From positions 84,348,142 through 84,412,141 of the forward strand of contig CM049306.1 of NCBI GenBank assembly GCA_026874595.1: a stretch of 64,000 nucleotides of DNA, given 5' to 3'. This document shows, in pieces, positions 39,501-54,500 of this stretch; positions within the stretch are counted from its first letter, which is position 1; the number at the start of each line of letters is the position of its first letter. Both the position numbers and the translations under genes were made by a program. The stretch is from Sipunculus nudus (Eukaryota > Annelida > Sipuncula > Golfingiida > Sipunculidae). The notes below the pieces were generated by a model. It did no database searches. It saw only the letters and a program-made list of their open reading frames with translations, and was not told where the DNA came from.

Positions 39501-42500
39501 TCCTGAAGTGTGAAAATAGGTTTTTAATAAAAAATTGAGATTTTTCCTTAATTTCTCAAAGGAACGAAGTCGCAAAGACCAAGTTTTTCAGCTTGGTAGG
39601 AGATCTTTGGGACATCTAACATTATGCCGAATTTTGGATTCCTAGATCTTACGGTTTCAAAATGTGCCTCATCTATGGACGGACGGACAGACTGACGGAT
39701 GGACAGACAGATGGACGACAGACACGGACCACCACTATAGCTCAGATGACTATAAGTCATCTGAGCTAAAAAATTATCAACTACAGTACAGGTGGTGTTT
39801 TCTGGGGTGGGGTGGGGGGGGGGGGTAGCAAAGAGGCAAGATACCTTGGTGAACAGTTTAAAACCATCAAAGATTGTGTGTGCAGAAACCAACACACGAG
39901 TCTCCCAAAAAACCCATGCACCAATGATATCATATTCATGCTTAATGGGGTGGAACAAGTGGGGGGGGGGGGTTGGTGGGGGGGGGGGGGAGACATTCAT
40001 TCTTTGTTTCAATGCAGATGGAGCAAAATCAATTTAGTCTGAGGATGCCCGTACATTAAAATAATGTACCAGTTCATTATTAAAGTCTACCACATACCGC
40101 GTTGTAAACATACATCTAACCAGTTCTGAAATAAACATTCTACTCTAACACTGAGACAATAACCAATGAGAAGAGACAAGAACAAGCCACGACAAAAGAG
40201 ACGTACAGCACCATTGAAATAAAACTACCTGGGGATCCAAGAGCTGAAAAAAAGCATATGTGATAATCATGAACTTAATGTAGCTATATATTATCACTTG
40301 ATCCACTCAACTAACAGACACAGTAATAAATACCAAACTATATCATTAAAATGTTGAATTATATTGTATGGATATCTAAGTGTAAAATCTTTTTATCATT
40401 CTCAATTGCAAATTCTATCAGCAAAATCAGCTGACTTTTTGTCTTATAATGCTGAAAAGTTATTCCTATAATTTGCCATAGCAAGATGCACAAAAGCTAT
40501 TTTATTTATCCCATGTGAGTGGAAAACAACCTGCTCCAGTGGATTTAAATGGGCAAGTTCATGTATCTTATATTATTAAGTTTTCAATAAATCAAATCAG
40601 ATGTCTTAACATAAGTATGCTAGTATGCTACAAATAAACAGAAATACATATAAACATTTTCCCTGGTCTTTCATCTTTGCCCAAAGTTGAGTGTTAGAGT
40701 TACACTTGCACACAGGATGTTACTGTACATGAGGTTTATAAAATGGTGTTTGCAGTTGGTTAATTTCTGTAATGACACTTTTTGACACTTACCCTTTGGA
40801 GTGCTTCTAACACTATATGTCTGTTTGTTTTGAGGATTTCAAGTTTTCGCTGATATTGTTCCCTGCGATCAGGAACTACAGCCATCAAGTTGAAGCGAAT
40901 ATCATGGTATGGTTCCCTATAATGTTTACATGATAAACAACTTCATATAAACTGTATCATCTTGTATGTAAATTTTTACTTCAAAGACTAAAACTGAAAA
41001 AAATAAAGCGCTAACCATATGAACTATTACAGTCTCACTATTTTTCACTCATTTTTCCAAAGGTTGATAAGCCAGAGAGCTTGAAGATATCCTGAAAATT
41101 TGGTTGCATTATTTGACAAAATGTTACTGCACACTGGATCGCACAGCAGAATAAATGAAGTCTGACATAAGATAAAACATGAAACAGTTAATCATTTTTG
41201 TGTTCGATATTTTCTCATTCCTTGCCCTGTTATGAAGTCATTGTTATGAGGCTGACAAACACACTGAAAGGCACAGCGATTACATACAGTTTAATACCTG
41301 AAACTAATAAAGATAACTGATCTGTGTGCAATCCAATTTTTTCAAAGGATGGGAAGGTAAAGTGTTATTGATGTCTGTTGAATAAGGGTAAAGACCACAA
41401 TTTCATTATATAGTAATTTCTAATTTATACTTCTTTACTTCTTCTAATCCAGGAGTCAGACATTAGCACAAGTCTGTCATGAGACTAACTTGCAATTTTT
41501 AATAAAGCCATTTGACCCTTTCATGTTTAAATTCCATGATCTTCACATTCCATCTCCACCACCAACACTAAACAATCAAGTTCTCTCCCTTATATGAGAT
41601 CATTCTTGTAATTATTTAATAATAAATCTTTACATCTGACCAGTACTAATGCAAACTTACCCTCCTGTTGCCATGCCCAGTCTTTCTGATATGACCCTCC
41701 TAAACTTCTCTGTCCAGTTTTCCTTCTCTGACCATGGACCTATACACAATCACACAAACTTTACCAGCTCAAAATATTATAGTAGCCTACTGTTTAAATA
41801 TACATAAAGATACATTTTCTGTGCATTGAATGATTGCAAACAGCTAAACTTAATCCAACAAGCAAATTCAAGGAAGTTATGTTGTCTGCATTTTAAAGTC
41901 TGTGTTGACTTAGTGCAAATAGTTTTAATCGTGCTAAACAGATGGCAGCACCTGACAGTTACTGCAGAAAATTCAAGTAATTTATGTCACCTGCTAGCAA
42001 CACCTGTTAGTGATTATAGTCCATTTCACCACCTGCTGTCCACCTGTTTTTTTAGATGATTTACTTAAAAGTTTATATTTTTCAATATTTTCCAAGTACA
42101 CAACATATGGAAGTGACAACCTAATATGGCAGTTAAGAATTTTACAATAAATCCCCCGTTTATGTTTCACAACATTTTTGTCTCTTTATCATGATCTGGT
42201 AGATATGGTGTATCCCTCCATAAGTAGCTATCTTAGTTTTAGCTGGTTATATTTTTTAGAGTGTTTACATGAGGTCATCCAATCAGCTGCTGTCAGTTGA
42301 GGCTGTTTTTATATGTGACCAATGACCTTGACCGCCATAAGAGGGTCTGATATGTTGTAAAATGTAGACTGATTTTTCATATTTTCAGAAAATTCTGTTA
42401 CTCAAAAATGGCATAAAATAGGAAATTAGTTACCTAGTTGAAAATTAGATTCTGTAATCCTCTCCTCTACACTATAACTGTTTCCCTTGAAATGTACCTA

Positions 42501-45500
42501 ATAAAAATATTCATAGCAAAAAACAGGTGGACATGAGGGGATGAAACGGACTACAGTTAAAATAAATGTGCTGATTCATAATATCAATAATGAAAGATGC
42601 AACTGTTTTATTATCTTATCAGCCAGACACACCAAAACCAATCCCACCCAAGGTATGGATGAGAGCAATCACTGACCCATATTTGAATGAAATTGGATAA
42701 TATTTTAGAAAGTTAGTGCATGGAAATGAAAACCTTACAGACTGACAGACCAAATATAATGTCCCCAATTCCGAGGAAGTGGGGGACAATAAACTCAAAC
42801 AGCATATGTTATAGAGGTCACTGCAGGTACCTGATGTGTTTACCTGTATGCATTTTATCTGACTCTTCTGTCATGACACATATCACTTACATATGTATAA
42901 GTGAAACCTATTAACTAAGGTTACAAGGTTCTGCAACTAAGAAAATCAAGCAATGCAAGATACTAGACAGCTACTTGACAAAACTGATCTTCACACTAAA
43001 GAATTTAAATTATTCACATGAGGAAGTGCACATCATAATCAGTCCCTGAGCACCTTATAACCTGCACAGTTAGTGTGTTGCAAATAATTTTCAAATAATG
43101 ATTTTTACACACCTTGTTAGCAAGAATAAAATGTACAATAACTGTAGGTCTGCATCCTTTCTGATCAGCAATACAACATGAATAATTTTACACTTTAATT
43201 TTTCATCAGGGTACCTCTTCATAACAATATTATAAGACTCACCATGATCAATTGGATAGGGTTTGAGACCATCCAGCTCAAATAAATGACCATTGACAGG
43301 GACGTAGCTGACAAAGTGAAATGCCTCCATGGTGCGGACAGCCGAGATACCCTGCTGTTTTTCAGGAAGCATGTTGGGTTCAGGCCTGAGTAAAATTACA
43401 TAAACTGATTAAGACAATGTTATATGGTCATCTTAACATTATTTCACATAATGAAAAGGTAAAAGCATCACATTTTTAAGCATGAGGATTCCAGATTATT
43501 TATTCATGCTTATTCAGTTTCCAGCACTTTCATGGAACTGTTCTCTGCAAAAATCTTTCAATGTTCTATATATTCTACAAGCATAAGTTGATCTATGCTC
43601 ACTCAACTGCAGCCAAATAATAAGCAACCAAAATTATGATGTGGAGAAAATCTTGAGGCACATGAAAACTATAACAGATGCACTAGGACATGTGGAGACA
43701 TCTGCAGGTGAACATAAAAACTAACACATTGAGAAATTGGACCAAAATTTGATAATTTTTTTTTTTGAGCTGGAGAGAATTATCTTTTAGATAGACACTC
43801 CAAAACCAATCCCAACCAAGGTATGCATGAGAGCAATCACTGACCCAAATTTGAGTGAAACTGGATAAAATTTAGGAAAATTATTGCATGGAAATAAAAA
43901 AAAAAACTGACGGACAGAGAGAGACAGACCAACAAACCCAAATCAATGTTCTCTGCACCCATGGAGCAGGGGACCAAAAAAATTCCTTGTTTTTTTCTGC
44001 AATGATTACTGTCCACACTATTCCTTTTTTTAATAGTCCTATAAATATCAAATGTATGCAAGGATTTTGTTTAAACTTAATTTCTTATTTACACTTTCTT
44101 ACCTTGCATGACTGTTATGTGCCCTGGCCAGATCTGGCATGTTCCCTATAGCATAGCCCTTGTCCTACAAACATATTATGGTGTCTGAGTGTCAGCATGA
44201 AAACAAGTAAATGTGAGGTTAACTACATATACTAATTCAGGAAAGGCACAATTATTGCGAATCAAAGTGACATTCAAATGTCACATATTTTCTTTTTTTG
44301 TAAGAATTAAGTGAAATTAGTGTCTCATATCAAGCTATTAAAAAGAAGGTAACAGTATATTGTGCCTGATGTGCTACATTTATCATGCTGCACAGATTCT
44401 GACTCATAAGAGTATGACTCTGCTGTTAAGGGTCTGTGGGCGTCAAAATCTGACCCCCACAATACATGACAGTTTCTACATACACCAGCCATGTAGGTAA
44501 ATGTTGTGTTGAGGGTAATGTAGTCCATTTAAATATGTTGTATTAGAATAATGTGTCATAAAATTGTAACAAGAATCAGTACATCATTTCACCTACCTCT
44601 GGATTCATGTCTGCTGTGAATTTCTTCAGATCAGCCAGTGTGTCTCCCAAACGAAAATGTTCGCTGTTCAACATTACACTCAGTAGGGCATGGGTAGCAC
44701 ACGAGTTGGGAATCACCTATGAAATATATAACATTTCCAAAATTTTGTGGTATGTGAGATTTTGTTAATCATTACTGGTGACTCTTATATTTTTACTTTA
44801 AGAAAAGCTGCCACACTTCAGATATAATTTTTTCATTAAACTTTAAATGACCATTATTTCACTTAAATCCAGGAATGTTGCCCTCTCGCTGCAGAATACA
44901 AATATCTATAAGTTTGAGGATACAGATAAGTTTGAACACTAAATTTACATGCTTCTAGAAATAAATTTGGCCCAGGATGAAACTGTTTCACACAATTTTT
45001 GACTTGAAATTTAACATTCTTCAGGAATTGTATTATACCTGAGTTTCACATGAAATTTAATTGTCATGTCATAATGGTATCATCTTCATACTACAAAGCC
45101 TGTGGCATCTTACCCTTTTTCAGACCTTGAATATGATACAGTGAGCCATTCTAGAGTCTGTTTCTTGAATAATGAACAAGGCAATTGAACCAATCAAATG
45201 ACTCATGCAATTTGTGTGCCACAGGACCCCTGGAGTTAGTTCCAAACCTTTCCTGGGAAGGCACTGAGAATTTGACCAATCAAAACAAGCCATATATATC
45301 CGTTTTGGTGCACGTGTTCTTGTTCAGATGGTGTATGAACAGTGTATTGTTTACATATTGATCATATTGATTTGATTGGCACGTTTGATTTCATCCCAAA
45401 CATTTGCAGACTTGTTCATTATTCGTGAAATAGATGCTAGATTGGATTGTTGATTTAAGGTCTGTGAAAGCATGGCATCCACAGATTTCTCAGTATGAAG

Positions 45501-48500
45501 ATGAATGATATCAGAAACTAAATTTCTGTGGCTTCAGTGTTTTCATGGTTTTGTTATTTCCCAGTGTTCATGGACTGTTGTAATACTGACCTGTTTAGCA
45601 AAGAACATGCTGTTGACAACTTTATCATCCATAACCAGCGATTCCTCCTCCTGGGTCAACTTGCGCCGTGACCTTCGTTCTTCGATCCATTTGAATAGGA
45701 AGATAAACCCATATACCTGCCTGTAGTAGAAGTAACAGATGCTTAGACATTCCTGGTAGTGTTGTAGAAGTCAAGGCTGTCTTTCTTAGGTTCATACAAA
45801 CCCCAAGTAACAGACAATGACAAGGAGGGTATGAGCCTGCATGCATCAAAACTTTAATTTCTAAATAAATTTTCTCAGGAAGGTGCAACCTATCAGGTAA
45901 AAGATAATCCATATATTCTAAAACTTCTATATGGTTTTACTTTTAAATGTTCAGACACAGTGCCAAAAATCACCTTAATTATCAAGTGGGGACACTGCAC
46001 CATACTATGAAATACACTGTCAAATTTTCTAGGAAAAATCAATACTTTTATTATTATGCCAGGAGTTTGTCAGCTATGTATAATCCAATGAAAATTTTCC
46101 TTGATGGCATTCTAAGTGTTCATGAAACTCAGAAGCTTACAGTGTATAAAGCTGAAATAGCACTAATAACAAAAGAAGGTGTGAAACAGAGGAGTTTTAA
46201 ACAGTGTACTAAGACTGTTTACATACCCTTCAAAAGGTTTCTGTAAATCATATATCTCTTCAACCTGCACACCTTTCACTCCTGTGATGAGGAAAAAACT
46301 TCATATATACTAGTATAAATTGACATGTACAGTGAATCCTCATGAGCACATATTTATTGAACCTATGGTTTTGATTAACTTAAATCTTATAGTTAAGCTG
46401 CAGGGGAACCTGGTTTTAGCCACCCCACTGTTAAAACTGGTTAAAAACATGGTTAAAACCAACCTGGCTAAAACAGTTTGAAACCCTATAATCAGTCTGA
46501 GATTTGTGGTTTTTAAAGGTGTCCAATCACCTACCTTTTAAAAAAGAATTGTGATTTCTGGCTTCCTCTGTGTATATTTCTATAATCTAAGGATATTTTT
46601 TGTAGTGAAAAGTTATCAACAACATGTTTGTTAACACAGCTGTGTTGACAATGGGAAAAACATGTAACCTAAGGTAGAAGTTGCATATATGGGGAGGTAG
46701 AAAGGTCGCTTATTGTCAAACGCCATTTGCAAAGCTCTGGCTAATCTGACTTGCAATCAGATGCCCTTGTTGAATTTGTTTTCATTATTTTGTGGGCTCC
46801 CACATATTCTAAACATGTTGGTATGAACAAAACAAACAGCCTGTTTGTAGTGATATCCACTTTTTCTTGCCTATTTTTATGAAAGCTCCTGGGGATTTCC
46901 TTTAGTTTATAAAGGTCAGTATAAAGTTGAGTATAAAGGTCAGACAGATGATTGGGTCCCTTTAAAGGTCTTGAATTGGTACAACTAGGGTTGCATGGTT
47001 TTAGCCACCCAACTGTTAAAACTAGTTCAAAACATGGTTAAAAACATCCAAAGTGGCTAAAAACAGGGTTAAAACTCTATATTCAGGTTAACATTCATGG
47101 TCATTAAAGATATTGAATTGGTACAACCAGGGTCGCACAGTTTTAGCCACCCAGTTGTCAAACCTGGTTAAATGTGGTTAAAACACCAAAAGTGGCTAAA
47201 ACAGGTTGAAACCCTGTAATCCATCTAAAGTTCTTGGTCAATTTTAGCATTTTGTCTAAATATATGGATAACTCATACTCAATACAGGGTGTCATATGAG
47301 TTGAGACTCTATAGAGTCTGAAAACCATACCTTTAATGTTGGTGTGATTACTCATGGGTATCTGATGATTTGTTTGTTATATTTTGGGATATAAGTGCAA
47401 AGGGTGTTTGGGTGATATCTATTGTGATCAGTGTCAGATCAAAAGGTCTTCAACAAGACTACAGGTACTCACCAAAGTCCTCCAACAGCAGAGTAAACAG
47501 ACCTGCAACACAGACCCACATTAGATCATGCACACACATCAGACATTAAGACATACATTTGTATATTTATCTTATAGGAGGCACTCTGAACATTAGATGA
47601 TGCAGAACAACACCTGTTGTTTTGTCATGGTAACGTGTTGAACTTCAAGACATTCCTTACACAAGTTACATTCATACAATGTTGAGGACAAGGGTACCAA
47701 TGATTTATCTGTAGACGCCTGTGCAAACTGGTAATAGAATGACTGAACACAAATTTTATTTGGTGCACATAATTTACAGAAAAGGTCAAATATAGGTTTA
47801 TTTAATACCATGACACATGCTACTTAAGTGTGCACTTCAAACTTCCCCGGAAGGGAAGAAATACTGTCTTCCCACCATTTCTTCCCAGGGGAGAAATACA
47901 GTCACAACTTATATAATTTTTGTTTTACAATTGATATTTTGGCCTTTCATGTCATTAAAAATCAAGGGGATTGTTTTCACTAACTTAAATTATATGTAAA
48001 GGATGTGCAAAGAAACTCTCTAGGTGTCTGAAAAAGTGACTTGGGTGTGACTATGGGGCTCCGTGGGATAGTCTTTATTTGAACAATTAAGATGAATACA
48101 GTCCAAGGGGAAGAATGTGGTTTGAACTGTTTGTACAGTCTTTAGTTGAGTATTAAAGGTCATCCTAACTATATCTTAAGTATATACACTCTAGGGGTGT
48201 TTTGTAAAGTATGGTCAACCTTAAGCTGAGTAATTATATTTTGAATTAAATCAAATAGTCAATCAATTTAATTTGGTTAAGCAGAAGCATATACTTTTGA
48301 GAATTTATTGACTGTTGAGCTTATATATTTGTCCAGTAATGAGCAGATCTAACCCATCGATAAGAAAAAAACAAGGGACCCATGGGTCGAGGCCCTCAGC
48401 TGATTGTGACAGAAATAACTGCATCACCATAGATTTTTTGAAGATGCAATAAAAATACTCTCCTCAGTGCTCAGGAACTAGGGCTCAATGACAGGGGGTT

Positions 48501-51500
48501 GGGGGGGGGGGGGGGAGAGAGTTACAACACCTTTGGATATAAATACAGAATACAGAATTAAATTCAATGGTGCTTACAGGGACTGGTAGGAGTTACAGAA
48601 CCTCTGCATATATGTAAAGGATAAAATTTAATTTAAATGAAATTATTTTTAAATATTTTAAAAAAGGCAAAGAGATGGAAAACAAAGCAAATAACTTTAA
48701 TTTCCATTCTACTGAGACAGGAAAATAATGAACAAATAATTGCATTAGATCCTATTTTTTCTTTAGTTAAGTCATTTTTTTAATTTTTTTAAATTTTCCA
48801 ATATATTTACAGTATATCATATATATCTGAATATTTAAATTGATTCACAAATCTAAATTGCATCAACATTTACACTTAATTTAGTCAAGTAACATCACAT
48901 TATGCACACAGATATATATATATTTTTTTCATAAAATATATTTTTTAATTCTGCAAAGCAATAAATATATGAAAATATCACTCCAGAATTCACAATCTTA
49001 AATTGCACCTTTATTTATCCATGATTTGTTTCATATATTATCAAATTATGCCTACTGATGGGTTAAATTATATTTTGTTTAATTATTTAAAAGGAAATAA
49101 TTTCTTAAAAATGCTACATCAGAACAATGTGGCATCTCTTGGATTAATTCTTGAATTAATATTTCAAGGGTTGTGCATATTGGATCAAAAACAGCTTTAC
49201 ATTTAAAGAAATACAGTTGACAATAACAAACCATGTATTGTAATATATTAGATGATGGTGTTGGGGGGGGGGGGGGGGTTAGGGTAGGGCCCATGAGAAT
49301 AAGTGTATGTTTATTACAGCAGGGGTGTTCTGCCAGTGCTGCATCACTAATAATGTTACCTAGGCAAGGCGGTAGTGAGCAAGAGTGCGGTCTTGGATAT
49401 ACAAAATACAAATACATTAGAGCCTCTGAAAAACTTCAATAATTAGAATAATTTTTAAGCTTTTACTTTCAAATTTCAGAATTCAACAGATTAAATCCAC
49501 ATGTATCCCGGCTGTGAAAATAAATTAATTATACTTACGAGAAAAAACTTGCCATGGTCAAATTTGGGCAAAATTTAAGGTACAAATTTTATATTTTTGC
49601 TAATATTTTAAAAATTTTAAAAGATTTTGATCTAATTTTGGGTATACAATTAAATTTTGATCAATTAAAGTATATTACTGAAAAAAAGTCCCTAGCTTTA
49701 ACATTTTTTGTGTTAAGTGACCAAATATTTTTCCTGATTTTTTTACAAAGAGCAATATGTTTTGGCCCATAACTTTTTAAAACTAGAATACGGGTAGTCG
49801 ACAAGCGACTACATGTATCCGCAAAAATCAGAGTAGGATGGGTTAAGTGAGGCATGGATTGAGTGGCAAGGGGAAATAGAGTTACATGTGTTACATATTA
49901 GAATAGATGTCTGCCATGTAAACATGATTGTAGGTGGTGCCACCTGTTATTTGAACGAGAAACTATCCAAGATGTATACACATGTTAAATTTCAGGTTGA
50001 AACGTCAAACCACTGCAGAGATATGGGTGATTTTAACCCAAGGCAGACAAACAGATGGACGCTGTGCAAAAATGGCTGCAGGTGGCGCCACCATTTTTTT
50101 GTACGTATAAAGCTATCCAAGGTCTACATTTGTGTAAAATTTTTTTCCTGATTGGTCGAACGAGTCCGGAGATATAAGCATGGATGTCTACAGCGTGAAC
50201 ATGAATGTAGTTGGCGCCACCTGTCATAAAATCAAGAAAGCTATGCGGGATGTATACACATGTCGAATTTCAAGTAATTTTCAAATCTAAAGGCTTCTAT
50301 TACTAATCAATTACCTATTTTTATTATTCTTGTAGATCAAATTTAGGGATCAAATAGTCCAGTCAACGAATGACTTAGGTTGGACAAAAATGTTATCAAA
50401 GGTTTCTCACCTGAAATGGATTTATTTATGGTGTTTTAGTTCACAAATAAAACCCCACCCGTTTCCACCCATGGCAAAGTGTCATTTTCACCCAAAATCC
50501 AAGATAGCCACCATTATAAGGGGTGAAATATTTAAATGGCCATAATTTCATTACTAACAGACATAGACACACATTTAAGGTGTCATTTCCAACTAATATT
50601 AGAATGCCCGTTCATTTGGTGACACTTCTGAGGTCATAAATGTTACACTTCCGGTATTAGGTTAAGGTCAATATCAAACTTCGCAGAAAAAAGTCAAAAT
50701 CGCCATGATATGGCATTTTTTTCAACCAAATATTATAAAAATATATCTCAAGTAGAATTTACATTTGATATTAGGCTGCCCATTCATTTGCTGATACCTC
50801 TAAGGTCATGAAAGGCACAAATCTTGCATTCAGGTCAAGGTCAATGTCATACTTCAGAGAGAAAAAGCAACAATCGCCATGTTATAACATGTTTCTGCAA
50901 GAAGAGGCATAGGAATGCATTTAAGTTGTCATTTCTAACTAACTTAATAATGCTCATGCGTTTGGTGGCACTTCTGAGGTCTAAAAATACATATATAATG
51001 TATCAAGGTCATGGTCAAAGTCAAATCTGGAAGAAAATAAACAACACTTGTAATGGTAGGGTCCTTTTTCCAACGTGTTACATATACATATTTTAAGCGT
51101 AATTTCTACTTGACTTTAGGATGCTGAGGATGCCCAATCATTTGTTGATACAATAAGGTCATAAAAGGTGCCTATCGAGCAATAAGGTCAAGGTCAAAGC
51201 CAAACTTGGATGAGAAATAGTAACAACCGCCATTATATAGCATGATTTTGCAGGAAAGTGACATAGAAACACATATAAAGGGTCATTTTCATATAATTTT
51301 AAAATGCACATATTCATTTGGTTATAGTTTTGAGGCCAGGAAGGGTTCATTTCATGCATTAAGGTCAAGGTCAAGTTCTTAGGAAAACTTCAAACTGTCC
51401 ATGATATGGCATGTTTTTGCAAGAAAGTGACCTATAAAACATTCAAAGTGTCATTTCCATCTAACTTCAGAATGGACTTCCATGTGGTGATAGTTCTGAG

Positions 51501-54500
51501 GCCAGAAAGTTATAGATTCATGTATTATGTTCAAGGTCAAGTTCTCAGGAAAACAGTAAAAGGAAATGACATTCAAAGTGTTTCCATCTAAATTAAGAAT
51601 GGACTTTCATGTGGTGATACTTCTGAGGCCAGGAAAGGTTCATATCATGCATTAAAGTTTAGGTCATGTTCTTACGAAAACACTAGAACTGTAGATGATG
51701 TGACATGTTTTTGCAAGAAACTGACATAGAAAAACATTAAGGGCCTCTCTTTCAATAGAATTCCAACTCATTTTGTTGCTTAGGCCATAATTTGAACATA
51801 TCATGCATTATGTTCCATGGAAAATATCAAATTTGGTAGGGGAAATAAGCCAAACTCCCTATGATATGATACATTTTGGAAAAAATATGACACTAATGAG
51901 ATGCAGGTAGGCCGTTAAACTTGTCACTGTGACTGTTTTGATTATGCCAAATCATTGAAAACGAAAACAAATTTCACATGCGCTAGTTATAATACGTTTG
52001 AAAGACAGATTAATATGAATCTATCGTACCATATATATGCAAAATTCATGTACATTCCATGAAGTTGGGAACCATCAGCATTATCTTCTTCAAGCGTATC
52101 CCTACTGTTAGTTTGTGTTACATTCTTGCAAGCAATTTCTTAGCAGTAGCCACTTACTGTTTTACACAGCAGATAATCAGGTAAATGCTTATGAGATTAG
52201 GACCCCCTACAGTTGCACTTTACTATTTTGATATGTTCATGTGCTGCTGGTTGTGTAACCCTGATAGGCCAAATAGCAAATGGTAGATAATTTCAAACCC
52301 TACACCTCCGGAGGATGTTATTGTCACACAATGCTTGGACCTGATGATATCCTAGGAGATCCAGGAGAGGGATCTAGATAACATCTGTTAGGATAAGCCG
52401 CTGATGGATATCCATCTCTATTCTTACCCCTGATGCATTCTTGACAGGGTTAAAAACAAGTCATTGTCAAAGGCAGATTCTGATAGGTATCAGTGATAAG
52501 TTTTGCAGAAGAGAAAATCAGAGTAAATATTTCTGATGAGCATGCAGAAGGAAATGAAGAATGCAAAATCTGCACAACAGCGTACATAACTTTTATTCCT
52601 GCTACTAAAAGACCATCATCTGCTGATGCATTTGTCACACAGACTAATACCACAGGTAAGACGATGTAGTTTAAACCTGCTTATGATAACATCAAAACGG
52701 ACAATTTGTGTGACTACAAGAAGAGTAGTTAGATTTTGACCTCACAAAATGACTACTCCGTCTGCATTCTTAAGGTAGATGTGATACCACCTGAAACCAA
52801 TGTGGCATTGACAAAGGTCAGACTTCCATAGTCATCGCATATATCATCAGGCCTCAGCATTGTGATGCACATTTTGTTGGTGAAAGTCAAAGAACATTAC
52901 CTCCTTCTTCATACTCAACAGAGATATTTGTTTGACCATCTCTTAATCTTGTGCAAAGGATCTCGCGCAACCTGTCAGAATCAGCCACTGATATAAATGC
53001 TGGGGTTTAACCTTGTTATGTATGCTTCGGGGGGACGGTTTCCACCTCACTTTGTCCATTGTCTATCAGGGGTTACGTGATAAAATAAACCTGTACCTAT
53101 ATCTAGGGAGGAGCTGAATATACTTTACCAGTACGTTACCAATGAACAGCAATTGCTTCCATGAAATGAACACAAACTGAGAGCAGAGATACGGATAATG
53201 ATAATTATGATTGTGATCATGATGATGAAGAAGATGATGGTATTCTAAATGATGTAAAGGTTCACAACTTCATGGGTTATAGATATACATGTATGATATG
53301 AACTGGATTCATATCAAATTATTAATCACATGTATTGTTTCAAGAACATATCAAGTTTCTTTCAATGATTGGTGCCATGTTTACAAAATCATGGGGATGG
53401 GCATTTTCCTATCAATTTTTGCATTGGCCTTGACCTTGATGCATGGTATTTACATTTCCTGACCTCAGGAGAACCACCGAATCAATGGGCATTCTGATAT
53501 TAGCTAGGAGTTACACCTTAAATGTCACTTTGTTGCAAAAACATGCCATATCATGAGCAGTACTGGTGTTTTTCAATCAAACATGACCTTGACCTTGATG
53601 CGTGATATGGACCTTTCCTGGCCTAAACCTATCACCAAAAGAATGAATAATCTAAATTTAGATGGAAATGATCCTTTGAATGTGCTTCTATGTTACGTTC
53701 TTATAAAACACATGCTATATCATAAAGATTACTTTTTTCTTCCAGGTTTGACTTTGACCTTGACCTCCATGCATGGTATGTACCTTTCTTTACCTTAGAA
53801 GTACCATACCACCAAATACATAAGAATTCCACAGTTAGTTAGAATTGACGACTAAAAATGCATTCCTATGTAATTTTCTTACTAAAACATGCCATCTCAT
53901 GGCGATTGTTGCTTGATCTCTTCCAAGTTTGACCTTGACCTTACAGCATGATATAAATCATTTTGACCTCAGATGTATCACCAAATGAATGGGCAGCCTA
54001 ATGTCAAATTGAAATAATACTTGAGATAAGTTTTTGTAACATTTGGTTGAAAATAAGCCATATCATGGCGAGTTTGTTTTTTTTCTGCCAAATTAAATCC
54101 TGACCTTGACCTTTATACGTAATATATAACTTTTATGAACTCAGAGAGTCATCAAATGAACGGGCATCCTTATATTAGTTGGAAATGACACCTTAAATGT
54201 GTTTCTGTGTCAGTTAGTTATGGAATTATGGCCATTTAAATATTTCATCCCTTAAATCACGGCCATCTTGGAGTGGAGGTGAAAATTACACTTTGCCATG
54301 GGTGGAATCGGGTGGGGTTTTATTTGTGCACTTAGACACCATATATGAATCCATTTCAGGTGAGAAACCTTTGATAACATTTTTGTTCCACCTCCATTGA
54401 TAAAAATTGTTCATTGACTAGACTAAAAGGCTATTTACACTTCTGTAACAAAGATTTGTTTTATTATTTAGAACATGTTTGAATCCATTCAGCTATGAAT

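Larger units (their letters stand above)
50348..54424. mobile_element. Foldback element with arms of 1 kb or more, in BAP1 intron 1
   Basis: The left arm (about 50348..51900) and right arm (about 53330..54424) are inverted copies: GTTATCAAAGGTTTCTCACC near 50394 pairs with GGTGAGAAACCTTTGATAAC near 54358, and AACGGGCAT / ATGCCCGTT pair further in. Arms are built of monomers of about 170-190 bp, most with AGGTCAAGGTCA (50832, 51185, 51362 and inverted in the right arm). The interior 51900..53330 is not repetitive. No intact transposase is seen. Confidence 0.75.

Noticed and set aside
39548-40042. 154-codon minus-strand and Gly-rich plus-strand ORFs at about 39.8 kb
   Set aside because: They are created by poly-G/poly-C tracts translating as Gly or Pro runs fused to repeat sequence.
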